This document shows positions 18,217 through 27,402 of a DNA stretch of 64,000 bases, in pieces. How positions within the stretch are numbered: the stretch's first letter is position 1; each line of letters starts with the position of its first letter. The stretch is from the NCBI GenBank assembly GCA_022823305.1, contig JAJDXK010000018.1, forward strand, positions 1 to 64,000, read 5' to 3'. The stretch is from Alphaproteobacteria bacterium (GTDB lineage: Bacteria; Pseudomonadota; Alphaproteobacteria; UBA828). Position numbers and translations under genes: made by a program. The notes beneath the pieces are model-generated. The model was not told the DNA's origin and did no database searches. It was given only the letters and a program-made list of their open reading frames with translations.

Positions 18217-19115
18217 CCGAGTTCCACGAGTTCATGGTGGCGATCCTGCGCTCCGGCACGCCGCTGGTCTACGTCACCATGGCGGGCGTCATCGCCCAGC
18301 GCGCCGGCGTCTGGCACCTCGGCCTCGAGGGCGTGATGATCGTTGGTGCCTGCGCGACAATCCTCGGCATCGTGCTCACCGGCTCGTTTGCGGCCGCCAT
18401 CGTCATCGCCTGCGTGCTCTGTGTCGCCGCCTCGGTCCTGCTCTGGTTCGTGATCGAGAAGCTGGGCGCCAACCCCATCATTGCGGGCCTCGGCCTCACA
18501 GGGCTCGGAATCGGCGGGACGGCGCTGGCCGTCCAGGCGCTCTTCGGCAGCCTCGCCGCCGTGACCGCACCCTTCGGCGTGCCCAGGCTGGGCGCCGCCT
18601 TCGGCCCCTACGGCGCGCTCTCGATCTTTGTGCTGATGATGCCCTTCGTCGTCTGGGGCATGTGGGTGCTGCTTTGCCGCACGCGCTTCGGCCTGCGGCT
18701 GGCCGCTGCCGGAGAGCACCCGCTGGCGGCACGCAGCGTCGGCACCGATCCGGCCCGTGTCAGGCTCATCGCGCTCGCGGCCGGCGGGGTTCTCTGCGCC
18801 ATCGGCGGTGCCGAGCTCGCGGCCGGCGGCCTCACCATATTCGCCCAGAACATGACCGCCGGCCGCGGCTTCATGAGCTTCGCCGCAGTGATCTTCGGTG
18901 CCGGCCACCCCATCGCGGCCGCCTTCGCCGCGATGTTCTTCAGCCTGGTGGGTGTTGCGGGCATCAGGCTGCAGCTCCTGTTCGGCGCGAGCATCCCGCA
19001 CGACGTGCTGCTCTCGCTGCCCTATCTGGCGACGATCCTCGGCGTCTGGATCAGCGGCCGTATGCGCGGCGGCGCCAAGGCCGCCACCGAGGCCTCGGAG
19101 CTTCGCGACTATTAG
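18213..19115 (+). CDS. BMP-type ABC transporter permease 2
   Basis: The 300-residue permease partners the previous one (NupQ-like). It has the segment RAGVWHLGLEGVMIVGA and later GRGFMSFAAVIFGAGHP, both typical of this group. Start and upstream stop overlap (ATGA). It completes a full BMP importer; the next downstream sequence is transposon and integrase debris, so the operon ends here. Confidence 0.88.
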   Translation: MTEFHEFMVAILRSGTPLVYVTMAGVIAQRAGVWHLGLEGVMIVGACATILGIVLTGSFAAAIVIACVLCVAASVLLWFVIEKLGANPIIAGLGLTGLGIGGTALAVQALFGSLAAVTAPFGVPRLGAAFGPYGALSIFVLMMPFVVWGMWVLLCRTRFGLRLAAAGEHPLAARSVGTDPARVRLIALAAGGVLCAIGGAELAAGGLTIFAQNMTAGRGFMSFAAVIFGAGHPIAAAFAAMFFSLVGVAGIRLQLLFGASIPHDVLLSLPYLATILGVWISGRMRGGAKAATEASELRDY

Positions 19116-19132
19116 CGTGCAGAGTCATTGGC

Positions 19133-19215
19133 TCACAACCAGACAAGGAGTGTGGCGATTTGGACCGTTGCGAGGTGGTCGGCGGCGAGTCTTTCGTAGC
19201 GTATCGGCGCTGGCG
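19133..19215 (-). pseudogene. C-terminal remnant of an IS5-family transposase
   Basis: The minus-strand frame ends at TGA 19133-19135. It encodes RYERLAADHLATVQIATLLV and WL, the typical last helix of IS5-group (IS427-like) transposases (RY-KLA-YLA). Upstream codons lose similarity within about 30 residues. It is a fragment only. Confidence 0.55.
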
Positions 19216-19449
19216 CGTGTGATTGCTGAGGCGCCGTTCGTGAGCATGTGGCTCACATGCAGTGCCGGGAATCATGATCCTCGTTGCCGGCCGTGCGATG
19301 GACCCGCCACCGGAGCGCGAGATCGCACCCTGGCGGATAGGATGGATCCAGTCGGCGATGGAATCACGAACCCGCTTTCTCGTCGTAGTTGGTGTTCCAG
19401 GATGCAGTGGACTTGAGCGTTTTGAGGACCCGGGGGTGAGTGCATTGAA
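19216..19449. other. Unassigned spacer before the integrase
   Basis: No supported gene. The sequence has mixed composition and lies between the IS5 remnant and the integrase 3' end. It probably consists of element debris. Confidence 0.3.
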
Positions 19450-20445
19450 TCAGTCGTTCTCGTCGGCTGCACCGCCATCCAACGCCCGCGCGATGGCTAT
19501 CCCGATTCGCTCCGCCGCCGCCTCGGTCTCGCGGTCTCCGACGTGGGCGTAGCGCATGGTCATGCTCGGCCGCCTGTGGCCGAGCAAGCGGGAGACAACC
19601 GGCAGCGGGATGCCTTGCAGGACGGCGTGACTGGCGAACGAGTGGCGAAGGTCGTGAATTCGGACTTCGTGCGGGTCCGCCTCTGCCCTCATGCGATACC
19701 AGAGCTGGTCGACCGTCACCGTGGTGATGGAGCTCTTCGTCCAGGTCGAAGGGAAGATCCAACCAGACTTTCGGGGCAGGCCGTCGAGGATCGCGCGCGC
19801 CGCAGACGAGAGCCAGACCGTGCGTGGCCCGGTCTTGCTATCGGGCAGGAACAGTTTACCTTCGCGATAGAATCGCCATTTCAGGGTGACGATCTCGCCC
19901 TTGCGGCAGCCGGTGAGGAGAAGCAGTCGTATGATCGCTGCAGCCTGCGGGTGTTCGATTTCATGGCGCGCCAACACCTCGCCCAGTCGGCGAATCTCGA
20001 CGGTCGACATGAATTGCTGCCGTCCCTGGCGGCGATATCGCCTGATGCCCACGCACGGATTTGTTCCCTCCGGCCGGTAGCCGTAGACCTCCGCCTGGCG
20101 CATGATGACCGAGAGAATTGGGGCTGACCGGTCCGCCGCCACCGGGGTATTGTGCAGCGACGCGAACCAGCGCCGGACGTCGTGGGCGCTGATGTCGGCG
20201 ATGGGGCGTCCTTCGAACCAGGGCAGGATATGGTTGCGGTAGTCGTTCCGGTTGACCCTGAGGGTCGAGGGTTTCCAGTTTCGGGCGTATCGCCGGAAGA
20301 CTTCGTCGGCGACGGTCTCGAACGGGATGGCCGAGGGCAGGACCCTCACGCCGAAGTCCTCGAGATTGCGGTCGCGGACGTCGTAGGCCGACTTGCGGGG
20401 CTTGAGCGCGTCGACGCGGCGTTCGGTGAGGCGAGCGATTGCCAT
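19450..20445 (-). CDS. Tyrosine recombinase with a shortened arm-binding domain
   Basis: The 331-residue integrase has a complete catalytic set: Arg181 (TGCRKGE), Lys204 (DSKTG), His264 and Arg267 (HDLRHSFAS), His290 (LLGHRRPSM) and nucleophile Tyr299. The N-terminus begins like the DUF4102/Arm family (LTERRVDAL, FGVRVLPSA) but at about residue 39 jumps straight to FETVADEVFRRYARNW, which normally follows a further 50 or so residues. The arm-type DNA-binding domain therefore appears internally deleted, which would weaken site recognition. GGAGGAC precedes ATG 20445. A truncated relative is at 10484-10730. Confidence 0.85.
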   Translation of the reverse strand: MAIARLTERRVDALKPRKSAYDVRDRNLEDFGVRVLPSAIPFETVADEVFRRYARNWKPSTLRVNRNDYRNHILPWFEGRPIADISAHDVRRWFASLHNTPVAADRSAPILSVIMRQAEVYGYRPEGTNPCVGIRRYRRQGRQQFMSTVEIRRLGEVLARHEIEHPQAAAIIRLLLLTGCRKGEIVTLKWRFYREGKLFLPDSKTGPRTVWLSSAARAILDGLPRKSGWIFPSTWTKSSITTVTVDQLWYRMRAEADPHEVRIHDLRHSFASHAVLQGIPLPVVSRLLGHRRPSMTMRYAHVGDRETEAAAERIGIAIARALDGGAADEND

Positions 20446-20576
20446 GGAATGTCCTCCCGGTTTCAGTTGCAGCCGGGGAGAATTCGCGGGCGAGTTTCGC
20501 GAATTACATCCGAAAAAGGACTAAAAAAGCAGCTCTATATCAGTGCGTTAGCGCCCAAAAGTGCGGAGCGGGTGTG

Positions 20577-21641
20577 ATGATCGACGCCTCGACGCCGCTC
20601 ATGCTGCGCATCCGGCAGTTCTGGCCGCTGGTCAATCTCTGCATCGGCCTGCTCATCATCACCGCGATCGTGGTCGCGCTCGACGACCGCATCCTGGCGC
20701 GGACGCTGACCGAGGGCCTGATCCGCGTCGTCATCGTCGTCGCGCTCTACATGTTCATCGGCAACTCCGGGATCATGTCCTTCGGCCATATCGGCTTCAT
20801 GATGGTCGGCGCCTACGCCACGGGCTGGCAGACCTGCTGCCCCTTTACCCGCGACATGTTCATGCCGGGGCTGCCGGGGTATCTGCTGAGCAACAGCCAC
20901 CACTTCGTGCTGGCGATATTCCTGGCCGGGCTGCTCAGCGCCTTCGTGGCGCTGATCGCGGGCTACGCATTGATGCGATTGTCGGGCATCGCGGCATCGA
21001 TCGGCACCTTCGCCTTCCTGATGATCATCTATTCGGTCTACCTGCGCTGGAGCACCTGGACCTCGGGCGCGAGCTCGGTGATCGGCCTGCCGCAGACGAC
21101 CACGCCCTGGGTCGCCTACATCTATGCCGTGGTCACGATCGTGGCGGCGTTCTTCTATTCGCGCTCCAAGTTCGGGCTCGCGCTGCGCGCCTCGCGCGAC
21201 GACGAGGTGGCGGCCAAGGCGGCCGGCGTCAACGTCTTCGGCCAGCGCCTGCTCGCCTTCGTCATCAGCGCCTTCTTCTGCGGCATGGCCGGCGGCCTCT
21301 TCGGCCACTTCCTCGGCATGCTCACGGTCGACACCTTCTTCCTCAACATCACCCTCATCACGCTCGCGATGCTGGTGATCGGCGGGATGCAGAGTCTCTC
21401 CGGCGCGGTGGTGGGCGTCGTGGTGATGACCGTCGTGATCGACCTGCTGAAGAACCTCGAGGCAGGGATGTTCGGCGACGACGGCTTCACGCTGCCCGTC
21501 AGCAGCACCTGGGTGGTGGTGGGCGTCGTGATGATGCTGATCATCATCTTCCGCCGCAGCGGAATCACCCGGAACGCCGAGCTCTACTGGCCCTTCAAGG
21601 GCGACATCACCGCCGAGGGCGCGCTCAAGCGCCAGTCCTGA
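20577..21641 (+). CDS. Branched-chain amino-acid-type ABC permease (LivM-like), orphan
   Basis: The 354-residue membrane protein has the LivM pattern: NSGIMSFGHIGFMMVGAYAT early, ALRASRDDEVAAKAAGVNV in the ATPase-contact loop, and a C-terminal FRRSGI tail. ATG 20577 is used. The LivH permease, ATPases (LivG/F) and binding protein that normally accompany it are absent from the window. The integrase lies 131 bases upstream, so the operon was probably broken by the insertion, and the gene may lack its promoter. Confidence 0.85.
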   Translation: MIDASTPLMLRIRQFWPLVNLCIGLLIITAIVVALDDRILARTLTEGLIRVVIVVALYMFIGNSGIMSFGHIGFMMVGAYATGWQTCCPFTRDMFMPGLPGYLLSNSHHFVLAIFLAGLLSAFVALIAGYALMRLSGIAASIGTFAFLMIIYSVYLRWSTWTSGASSVIGLPQTTTPWVAYIYAVVTIVAAFFYSRSKFGLALRASRDDEVAAKAAGVNVFGQRLLAFVISAFFCGMAGGLFGHFLGMLTVDTFFLNITLITLAMLVIGGMQSLSGAVVGVVVMTVVIDLLKNLEAGMFGDDGFTLPVSSTWVVVGVVMMLIIIFRRSGITRNAELYWPFKGDITAEGALKRQS

Positions 21642-21741
21642 CGGCCGAAGCCGTCCGCCCGAAGGGGCCGGCCGCCAGCTCCCCTCAAGCACGCAGGCGC
21701 GCTCGCGCGATACGGGCCGCGGGCCTGCCGAGAGATCTCAG

Positions 21742-22446
21742 CTAGGGCGAGACCCTGTAGGCGAGCGCCGCCGCGAAGCGGTCTTCGCCAAGGTCGAGCA
21801 GCCGCCAGCTCTCGGCCGAGGCATGCGGGAAGCGGAAGAGGCTCGAGCGCACGCCCTGCAGCATCGGCTCCGGCACCTCGAAGCGGGAGGGGTTGAGCGA
21901 AAAGCCGGACCCGAGAGCCTTGATCAGCGCCTCCTTCATGCTCCACAGCCGGAAGAAGAGATGCACCTTGTCCTGCCCCTCGGCGCACGCCAGCAGGCGT
22001 CGCTCCGCCGGGCCATAAACCAGGCTGCCGATGCCGTCCAGATCGCGCCGGGGGACTCGCTCCTCCACGTCCACGCCGAGCGCCTCGCGCGGCGCCAGGG
22101 CGATCAGGCCGTGGGGACCGCTGTGGCTGACGTTGAAGCCGATGACCGCGGGCAGGCCCTTCACCCGGGCGAAGGGCTTGCCGTGCTCGCCGTAGCCGAA
22201 GGAGAGCAAGCGATGGTCGCAGCCCAACCGCTCCGCGAGGACGATGCGGAGCGCGGCACGACAGAGCGCGAACTCGCGCCGGGCACGCGCTGCCAGGAAG
22301 CGCCGCCAGCGCCCCTTCTCCTCATCATCCAGCAGCGCGAAGGCGTGCGCCTCACGCTCCGCGTCCGGCGCGAGGTCCACCTGGAGGATGGTGGCGCCGT
22401 CCACCTCGCGCCAGGGAGCCCACCAGCGGCCATCGGCGGCGGCCAT
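21742..22446 (-). CDS. 4'-phosphopantetheinyl transferase (Sfp type)
   Basis: The 234-residue enzyme transfers phosphopantetheine from CoA to carrier proteins of fatty-acid, polyketide or peptide synthases. Motifs seen are FNVSHSGPHGLIALA, GVDVEERVP (magnesium site, GVDxE) and FRLWSMKEALIKALGSGF (W-x-x-KE-A-x-x-K). ATG 22446 follows GGGGAGCG. It lies 17 bases after a methyltransferase on the same strand. No carrier-protein synthase is in the window. Confidence 0.9.
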   Translation of the reverse strand: MAAADGRWWAPWREVDGATILQVDLAPDAEREAHAFALLDDEEKGRWRRFLAARARREFALCRAALRIVLAERLGCDHRLLSFGYGEHGKPFARVKGLPAVIGFNVSHSGPHGLIALAPREALGVDVEERVPRRDLDGIGSLVYGPAERRLLACAEGQDKVHLFFRLWSMKEALIKALGSGFSLNPSRFEVPEPMLQGVRSSLFRFPHASAESWRLLDLGEDRFAAALAYRVSP

Positions 22447-22463
22447 CGCTCCCCGGGGATCGC

Positions 22464-23312
22464 TCACGACGTGCCGGCTGCCCGCGGCCGGGCCACCACC
22501 AGCAAGTTGTAGCCGAGGGTCGCAGGCACAAACCGGCAAGCCAGATCGTCCAGCCAGCCCGGAAGGGAGTTGCCGACGACGGTCCGTTCGGAAAGCAGGC
22601 TCTCGGGCTCTACGCTGACGACCTGAAAGCCGGCTTCCGAGAGATCGCGGCACACCTCGTTGCGGGTGTAGAGGTGGTAGAACATCGGGATCGTGCCGTC
22701 ATCCTGGACGCGCTGGTAAAGGACGTCGCCGGGCTCCAGCGCTCCGGCGTCGATCAGCGGCGCGGCAGCCTTTTGCTCGTCGCGAAAGCGCCGCCTCGCG
22801 TTGGGCACGCTGAGGATCAGGGTCCCGTCCTCCCTCACCATCCTGCGCACGGCCCGCAGCATGCGCATGCGCTCGGCATGCCAGGGGATGTGGCCCAGGA
22901 CACCGAAGGCCAGCAGCGCGAGGTCGAACGCGCGCGGATGCTCGGCGGCGAGCACGTCCGCGTCCTCGCCCCGGATGACGAGGCGGCCGTCGCGGGTGAA
23001 GCGCTGCAGGCGTTCTGCCATCGCCTTGCGGGCGACCGGGCAGATGTCGTGCGCCACGCCGCTTGTCCCGCCTAGCTGCAGGAGGGGGAGGGTGTAGCGC
23101 CCGGTGCCGCTGCCGATGTCGACGAAGCGACCCCCGCCAGACAGGTGGCGCCTCATCCGGCGCAGCGTGCGCCTGTTCGGACGTGGGTAGCGCCGGTCGT
23201 AGAGGCCGGAGGAGATGTAGAGCTCGTAGCTGCCGGACATGTTCGGCATCGCCGCATGCCGCGGTGGCATATCGTCGGGCACAGCCGAGTCTGCGGATTC
23301 GGAAGCGTTCAT
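22464..23312 (-). CDS. Class I SAM-dependent methyltransferase
   Basis: The 282-residue protein has motif I FVDIGSGTGRYTLPLLQLGG (SAM binding), an acidic post-I segment, and a late GTLILSVPN strand typical of the Rossmann-like methyltransferases. GGAGGAGC lies directly before ATG 23312. The substrate is unknown. Pairing with a phosphopantetheinyl transferase suggests a small secondary-metabolite or lipid-modification role (inference). Confidence 0.82.
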   Translation of the reverse strand: MNASESADSAVPDDMPPRHAAMPNMSGSYELYISSGLYDRRYPRPNRRTLRRMRRHLSGGGRFVDIGSGTGRYTLPLLQLGGTSGVAHDICPVARKAMAERLQRFTRDGRLVIRGEDADVLAAEHPRAFDLALLAFGVLGHIPWHAERMRMLRAVRRMVREDGTLILSVPNARRRFRDEQKAAAPLIDAGALEPGDVLYQRVQDDGTIPMFYHLYTRNEVCRDLSEAGFQVVSVEPESLLSERTVVGNSLPGWLDDLACRFVPATLGYNLLVVARPRAAGTS

Positions 23313-24233
23313 GCTCCTCCGCTCATTGAAGCGTCCACGCCGCCGTTGCCGGATATCGCGCGGAGACGCCGGCACAAGCGTCGCCGGCCGGGGGAGACAT
23401 GGGGTGGCTCATTGACCGATGCAAGCCCCCCGTCCCGGCTTACCTGGCGCCATCTCACGCGATTGCGGCACTGCATCGCAGGTCCGTCGTCTGCGCGAGC
23501 CGATCCGCGCCCGCGGCAGGCCAGGGTCGACGATCCAGATGACGACCGAGGGGTCGGCCTCGATGCCGTGTCTGAGAGCCGGCGTGAGCCTCACGTCCTC
23601 GGGTGTCGCGACGTGGCCAAGTACGGTAGCCGCGCGGTTGGCCGCGACAGCGCAGGCACTCTCCCCCAACCTCATGTCGGGCCTCCGGTGCCACCGGCAG
23701 GCTGTCTGCCTGCACGGTCCTGTCCTCGAGCATCGGCGATAGCCGGCCGCCACGCGGTCATCCTATCACAGCCGGAGGCTCCGTGGACAAGCCGCCGGGG
23801 CATGGCGGCAATACAATTGCGCCAGAACGGTTCAGTGGACGACTGCAGATGCGCAAGGCTCCGGACAAATGCTCCGCCAGAGGCGCAGGTCGTTGTGCCA
23901 CCGGACGGTTCGGCGACGTCGCCTCGCCTCGTCACCGCAGCCCGCCCCGTGGCCGGAGCCACACGTCACCCTGCAATGTGCCGGAGAGTCCGGCGATTCG
24001 TCCGGGAGCCTGCTGCTCGCGACGACCGCGTCGGTTGTCATCGCGATCAACGACGAGGCGCGTCTTGGCAGGCCTTTTATCAGCTTTACTTATATATTGT
24101 ACGAGCATAACCAATATTATAATATCTCACCATTGACGTCCGCCACACGTCATTTGATATATGTCAACCTCTTCTGTTTGAGTAATCCAACGATATATTG
24201 CTATTGTGAGTCTGAAAGTATATCCATCAGGGT
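23313..24233. other. About 920 bases without a supported gene; AT-rich regulatory end
   Basis: From 23313 to about 24060 the sequence is GC-rich with several open frames, none with a recognisable motif; a minus-strand frame at 23409-23753 is the least unlikely. From 24070 to 24233 composition drops sharply to AT-rich with TATATATTG and ATATTATAATAT tracts immediately before the LysR gene. This is probably its promoter region or acquired sequence. Confidence 0.4.
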
Positions 24234-25154
24234 ATGAGTAACCGTGGACCATATCGAATTCCACCGACCAGCGCGCTGATCGCTTTCGAAAGCGCAGCGC
24301 GGCACGGCAATTTCTCCAGGGCTGCCAGAGAGTTGCGTACCTCACAGTCCGCCATCAGCCGCCATATTGCGGGTCTGGAGCAGCAATTGTCGACCCGGCT
24401 GTTCGATCGCTCTCGCACCGGGGTAAAGCTGACCGATGCGGGAAACCGCTACCGCGATGCCGTCGCGACCGGCCTCGGGGCAATCCATGCGGGCGCCGCC
24501 GAGGTCGCCGAACTTTCGGACGACGAACAGGTGGAGGTGGTGATCGCCTGCTCGGAGGAGGTATCGCATATCTTCATGATGCCGCGATACGACGCCCTCC
24601 GAAAGCTCTTCGGCGAGCGGGTGCGTATACGCATCCTGACCTATCACTACAGCATGCAGTACCTGCCGCCCGAGCCGGTCGCGGACCTGATCCTGGCCTG
24701 GAACGCGACGGGGGTCGCGCACGAGGATCACGTGGTCATCTACCGGGAGGCGGTAAGGCCCTACTGCTCGCCCGGCTTTGCCGAAGCCAATTCCGATGTC
24801 CTCAACGGGCCCGTGACGGGCTGGGGCGGGCTGACCTTTCTCGACCTCGCACGTCCCAACGAAGGCTGGGCGTCGTGGGACGATTGGTTCGAGGTCGTCG
24901 GGCGGCCGGGTACGGCGCCACGATACGTGGGCTACGACAGCTATCTCTATGTGCTGGAAGCGGCTTCCGCCGGGCACGGAATTGCCATGGGATGGCGCCA
25001 CTTCATCGAGCGGAATGTGGAAACGGGCGCGCTCGTGCCGCTCACCCATCGCTTCCTGGAGACCGACAACTACTACCACGCCGTGCTCACCGAGAAGGGA
25101 CGACGGCGGCCTCTCGCGCGCAAGTGTCTCGCGTTCTTCTCGGAGACGACCTAG
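24234..25154 (+). CDS. LysR family transcriptional regulator (GcvA-like)
   Basis: The 306-residue regulator has an N-terminal winged helix-turn-helix (LIAFESAARHGNFSRAAREL, then TSQSAISRHIAGLEQQL) and a C-terminal LysR substrate-binding domain. No strong ribosome site is visible before ATG 24234. It converges on an MDR dehydrogenase. Its target is not evident from the window. Confidence 0.9.
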   Translation: MSNRGPYRIPPTSALIAFESAARHGNFSRAARELRTSQSAISRHIAGLEQQLSTRLFDRSRTGVKLTDAGNRYRDAVATGLGAIHAGAAEVAELSDDEQVEVVIACSEEVSHIFMMPRYDALRKLFGERVRIRILTYHYSMQYLPPEPVADLILAWNATGVAHEDHVVIYREAVRPYCSPGFAEANSDVLNGPVTGWGGLTFLDLARPNEGWASWDDWFEVVGRPGTAPRYVGYDSYLYVLEAASAGHGIAMGWRHFIERNVETGALVPLTHRFLETDNYYHAVLTEKGRRRPLARKCLAFFSETT

Positions 25155-25218
25155 CCCACAGACGGCGCGCGCTTCTCTCCACGGTCATGCCCTGCCTCGC
25201 GCTCCCGGGCGCGCGGCG

Positions 25219-26244
25219 TCAGGCCTGCGCCGTGTCGTGGCTGATGACGACCTTGCCGACATGCGCGCCGGCGGCGAGGTGGCGGTAGGCGGCCGGCGCC
25301 TCGGCAAAGGGGAAGCGCCGGTCGATCACCGAGCGAAGCCCGTTCTGCGCGATCGCCTTCGTCATCTCTTCCAGGCTTCGCCGGCTGCCCACCAGGATGC
25401 CCTTGAGGTGGAGGTTCTTCCAGATGAGGGCGAGCGGGTCGCTCTCGATGCCGACTCCGCCCAGCATGCCGATCAGTGCAATGCGGGCGTTGAAGGCCGC
25501 TGCCTCGATGCTCTGCGCGAGCGTGGCGGCGCCGCCGGTCTCGATGATGAGGTCGGCGCCCCCGGTCTTCCCGGCGACGGTCCTGCCCCAGGCGGGATCG
25601 CGCACGTAGTTGATGCCGTGGGTGGCGCCGAGCGCGCGGGCGCGGGCGAGCTTCTCGTCGCTGGACGAGGTCACGACCGCGTCCGCGCCCATCATGCGCG
25701 CGAACTGCAGGCCGAAGATCGACACCCCGCCGGTGCCGAGGAGCAGCACCGTGTCGCCCGCCTTCATCCGCCCGAATTCGACCAGCGAGACCCAGGCGGT
25801 GAGCGCGGCGCAGGGCAGGCAGGCGGCTTCCTCGTCGCTGAGCGAATCGGGAACGGCCACCAGCGACGCAGCCGGGAAGAGGGCGAGCTCGGCGAGCGTC
25901 CCGTCGCGGCCGCCGCCAAGGTCCGTGCCGAAGTGCGAAGGCCGCAGCGGGCCATCCAGCCAGCCGGTGAAGAAGCTCACCATCACCCTGTCGCCGGGCC
26001 TGACACTGTCGACGCCCTCGCCCACCGCCACGACCTCGCCGGCGCCATCACTCAGCGGGATCCGACCCGCAGTCTTCGGCGCGCTGTCGATCAGGTTGAT
26101 GATCATGTGATCGCGGTAATTGAGCGCGCTGGCCCGAATCCTGACCAGGGCCTCGCCCGGCGCCGGCTCGGGCTCGGGCCGTTCGACCAGCCGCAGGCTG
26201 TCGGCGCTCCCCTGTCGCTCGCCGATCTCCCACGCCTTCATCAC
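25219..26244 (-). CDS. NAD(P)-dependent MDR alcohol dehydrogenase/quinone reductase-like
   Basis: The 341-residue medium-chain dehydrogenase has an N-terminal GroES-like domain (ALNYRDHMI) and the cofactor motif LLLGTGGVSIFGLQFARMMG. The Cys/His set for catalytic and structural zinc is missing, so it fits the zinc-independent branch. ATG-ATG at 26244/26241; either may be used. The low-GC island begins about 45 bases upstream of its start. Confidence 0.85.
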   Translation of the reverse strand: MMKAWEIGERQGSADSLRLVERPEPEPAPGEALVRIRASALNYRDHMIINLIDSAPKTAGRIPLSDGAGEVVAVGEGVDSVRPGDRVMVSFFTGWLDGPLRPSHFGTDLGGGRDGTLAELALFPAASLVAVPDSLSDEEAACLPCAALTAWVSLVEFGRMKAGDTVLLLGTGGVSIFGLQFARMMGADAVVTSSSDEKLARARALGATHGINYVRDPAWGRTVAGKTGGADLIIETGGAATLAQSIEAAAFNARIALIGMLGGVGIESDPLALIWKNLHLKGILVGSRRSLEEMTKAIAQNGLRSVIDRRFPFAEAPAAYRHLAAGAHVGKVVISHDTAQA

Positions 26245-26412
26245 ATCGTCCTCCGTCGTTCACCCTAGTCGGGTACGGCCTATCACCGATGCTGGATTAT
26301 TGGGAGATTGCAAAGGCGACTGCATTACCATACTTGTTCTTATTCAACTCGTAACCCCGTCACCCCATCCAATCTCCAACAACTACAATCACAGAGACAA
26401 GAGGTGAGTATA

Positions 26413-26973
26413 ATGCCGCGACACGAAACCGTGCTAACTGTATTTGTCGCATCTCCGGGTGATGTGGAAGAAGAGCGAAATCGCTTAGAGGACGTAATTC
26501 GCGACCTAAACATTTCTTGGTCAAAGCATCTCGGTATCAGCCTTGAATTGATTAAGTGGGAAACACATACTTATCCTGACTTCGGTGACGATGCACAGGC
26601 GGTGATAAACAAACAGATTCCCCAAGATTATGACGTTTTCATCGCAATATTTTGGAGTGTTTTAGGGACGCCTACGGAACGGGCACCATCCGGCACAATG
26701 GAAGAATTTCAGTTGGCAAAAGCTCGCCACGACTCTGATCCCAATTCTGTGAAGATAATGATCTACTTTAAGGACGCACCTCTGCAGCCTTCTCAATTGG
26801 ACCTCGATCAGTTACAGCGAGTTCAGAAATTCCGCTCAAGTCTCGGTGAGGAAGGTGCGCTTTACAGGCAGTTTATTGATGTTGACGAATTTGAATCTCT
26901 TGTGCGCCGCCACCTTGAGCAATATGTTCAAGATTGGCGACACCGTGAAGAAAGCTCAACAAGCCCCCATTCG
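26413..26973 (+). pseudogene. DUF4062 domain protein, 5' part of a transposon-interrupted gene
   Basis: 187 codons from ATG 26413 (ribosome site GAGGTGAG) to the transposon edge encode a DUF4062-type domain. VLTVFVASPGDVEEERNRL opens the fold, YDVFIAIFWSVLGTPTERAP is the central strand, and MEEFQLAKAR and VKIMIYFKDAP follow. DUF4062 is often found fused to effector or ATPase domains in defence-type proteins (family knowledge). After 26973 the frame enters the left inverted repeat and stops at TGA 26989-26991. The other half continues in frame at 30380. Composition is much more AT-rich than the chromosome. Confidence 0.75.
26966..26973. repeat. Target-site duplication, left copy
   Basis: CCCATTCG directly precedes the left inverted repeat. 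The identical 8 bases follow the right repeat at 30372-30379. An 8-bp duplication fits IS1-family insertion. Confidence 0.85.
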
Positions 26974-27007
26974 GGTACTGGGTTGCTTTGAAAGATAGAA
27001 AGATAAG
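26974..27007 (+). repeat. Left terminal inverted repeat of the transposon
   Basis: 34 bases beginning GGTACTGGGTTGCTTTG and ending AAAGATAAG. They are the perfect reverse complement of 30338-30371. Confidence 0.9.
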
Positions 27008-27059
27008 ACCGCTTCTTTGCCCCACTAATTTAACAGTAGGAGTTTGAGGGAACAAAACA

Positions 27060-27176
27060 ATGCTAAAGAGAAAGCGCCCGACAAGGGCTGACAGATGGGG
27101 AACTAGGGAGTACTTTCGGAAGCAGAAAGAAGCTAAACTGCGCAAGAGAAATAGTCGCCGCTCTCGCAAAAGATAA
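27060..27176 (+). CDS. Small, extremely basic 38-residue protein of unknown function
   Basis: ATG 27060 is preceded by purine-rich GAGGGAACAAAACA. The product starts MLKRKRPTRADRWGT and ends RRSRKR; nearly half of the residues are Lys or Arg. No family is recognised. The charge suggests nucleic-acid binding, perhaps linked to transposition (inference). It is the first frame inside the left end of the transposon. Confidence 0.45.
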   Translation: MLKRKRPTRADRWGTREYFRKQKEAKLRKRNSRRSRKR

Positions 27177-27231
27177 AGGTGCCATAGATATGACACCCCT
27201 GTTATCGAGGCAAGCTATATAGGGAAAAATA

Positions 27232-27402
27232 ATGCGCAGAATACCAGATCCACCCAAACCTATGTGTGATTGTCCCTGTAACGAGCCGATTTTCCCCTCA
27301 AAAGAGTCATTACGAAAATTCATCCAACTTCTTGAGGACAGACTTAGCAGCGGTTACTACACTGGGGCTGAGTCCCTCTCTCCCGAGAAGTTTAGAGAGT
27401 AA
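27232..27402 (+). CDS. Possible small protein (56 residues), overlaps an antisense gene
   Basis: ATG 27232 follows AGGGAAAAATA. The product MRRIPDPPKPMCDCPCNEPI has a Cys cluster (CDCPC) and ends at TAA 27400. Its last 93 bases overlap the 3' end of the convergent minus-strand gene at 27310-27534, so at least one of the two may be spurious. No family is recognised. Confidence 0.35.
   Translation: MRRIPDPPKPMCDCPCNEPIFPSKESLRKFIQLLEDRLSSGYYTGAESLSPEKFRE

Noticed and set aside
19116-19449. A complete IS5 insertion
   Set aside because: Only the last 25-30 codons of a transposase are recognisable; no terminal repeats or target duplication were found.
23409-23753. Minus-strand open frame of 114 codons between the methyltransferase and LysR genes
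   Set aside because: No recognisable motif, no convincing ribosome site, and several frames are open in this GC-rich stretch.
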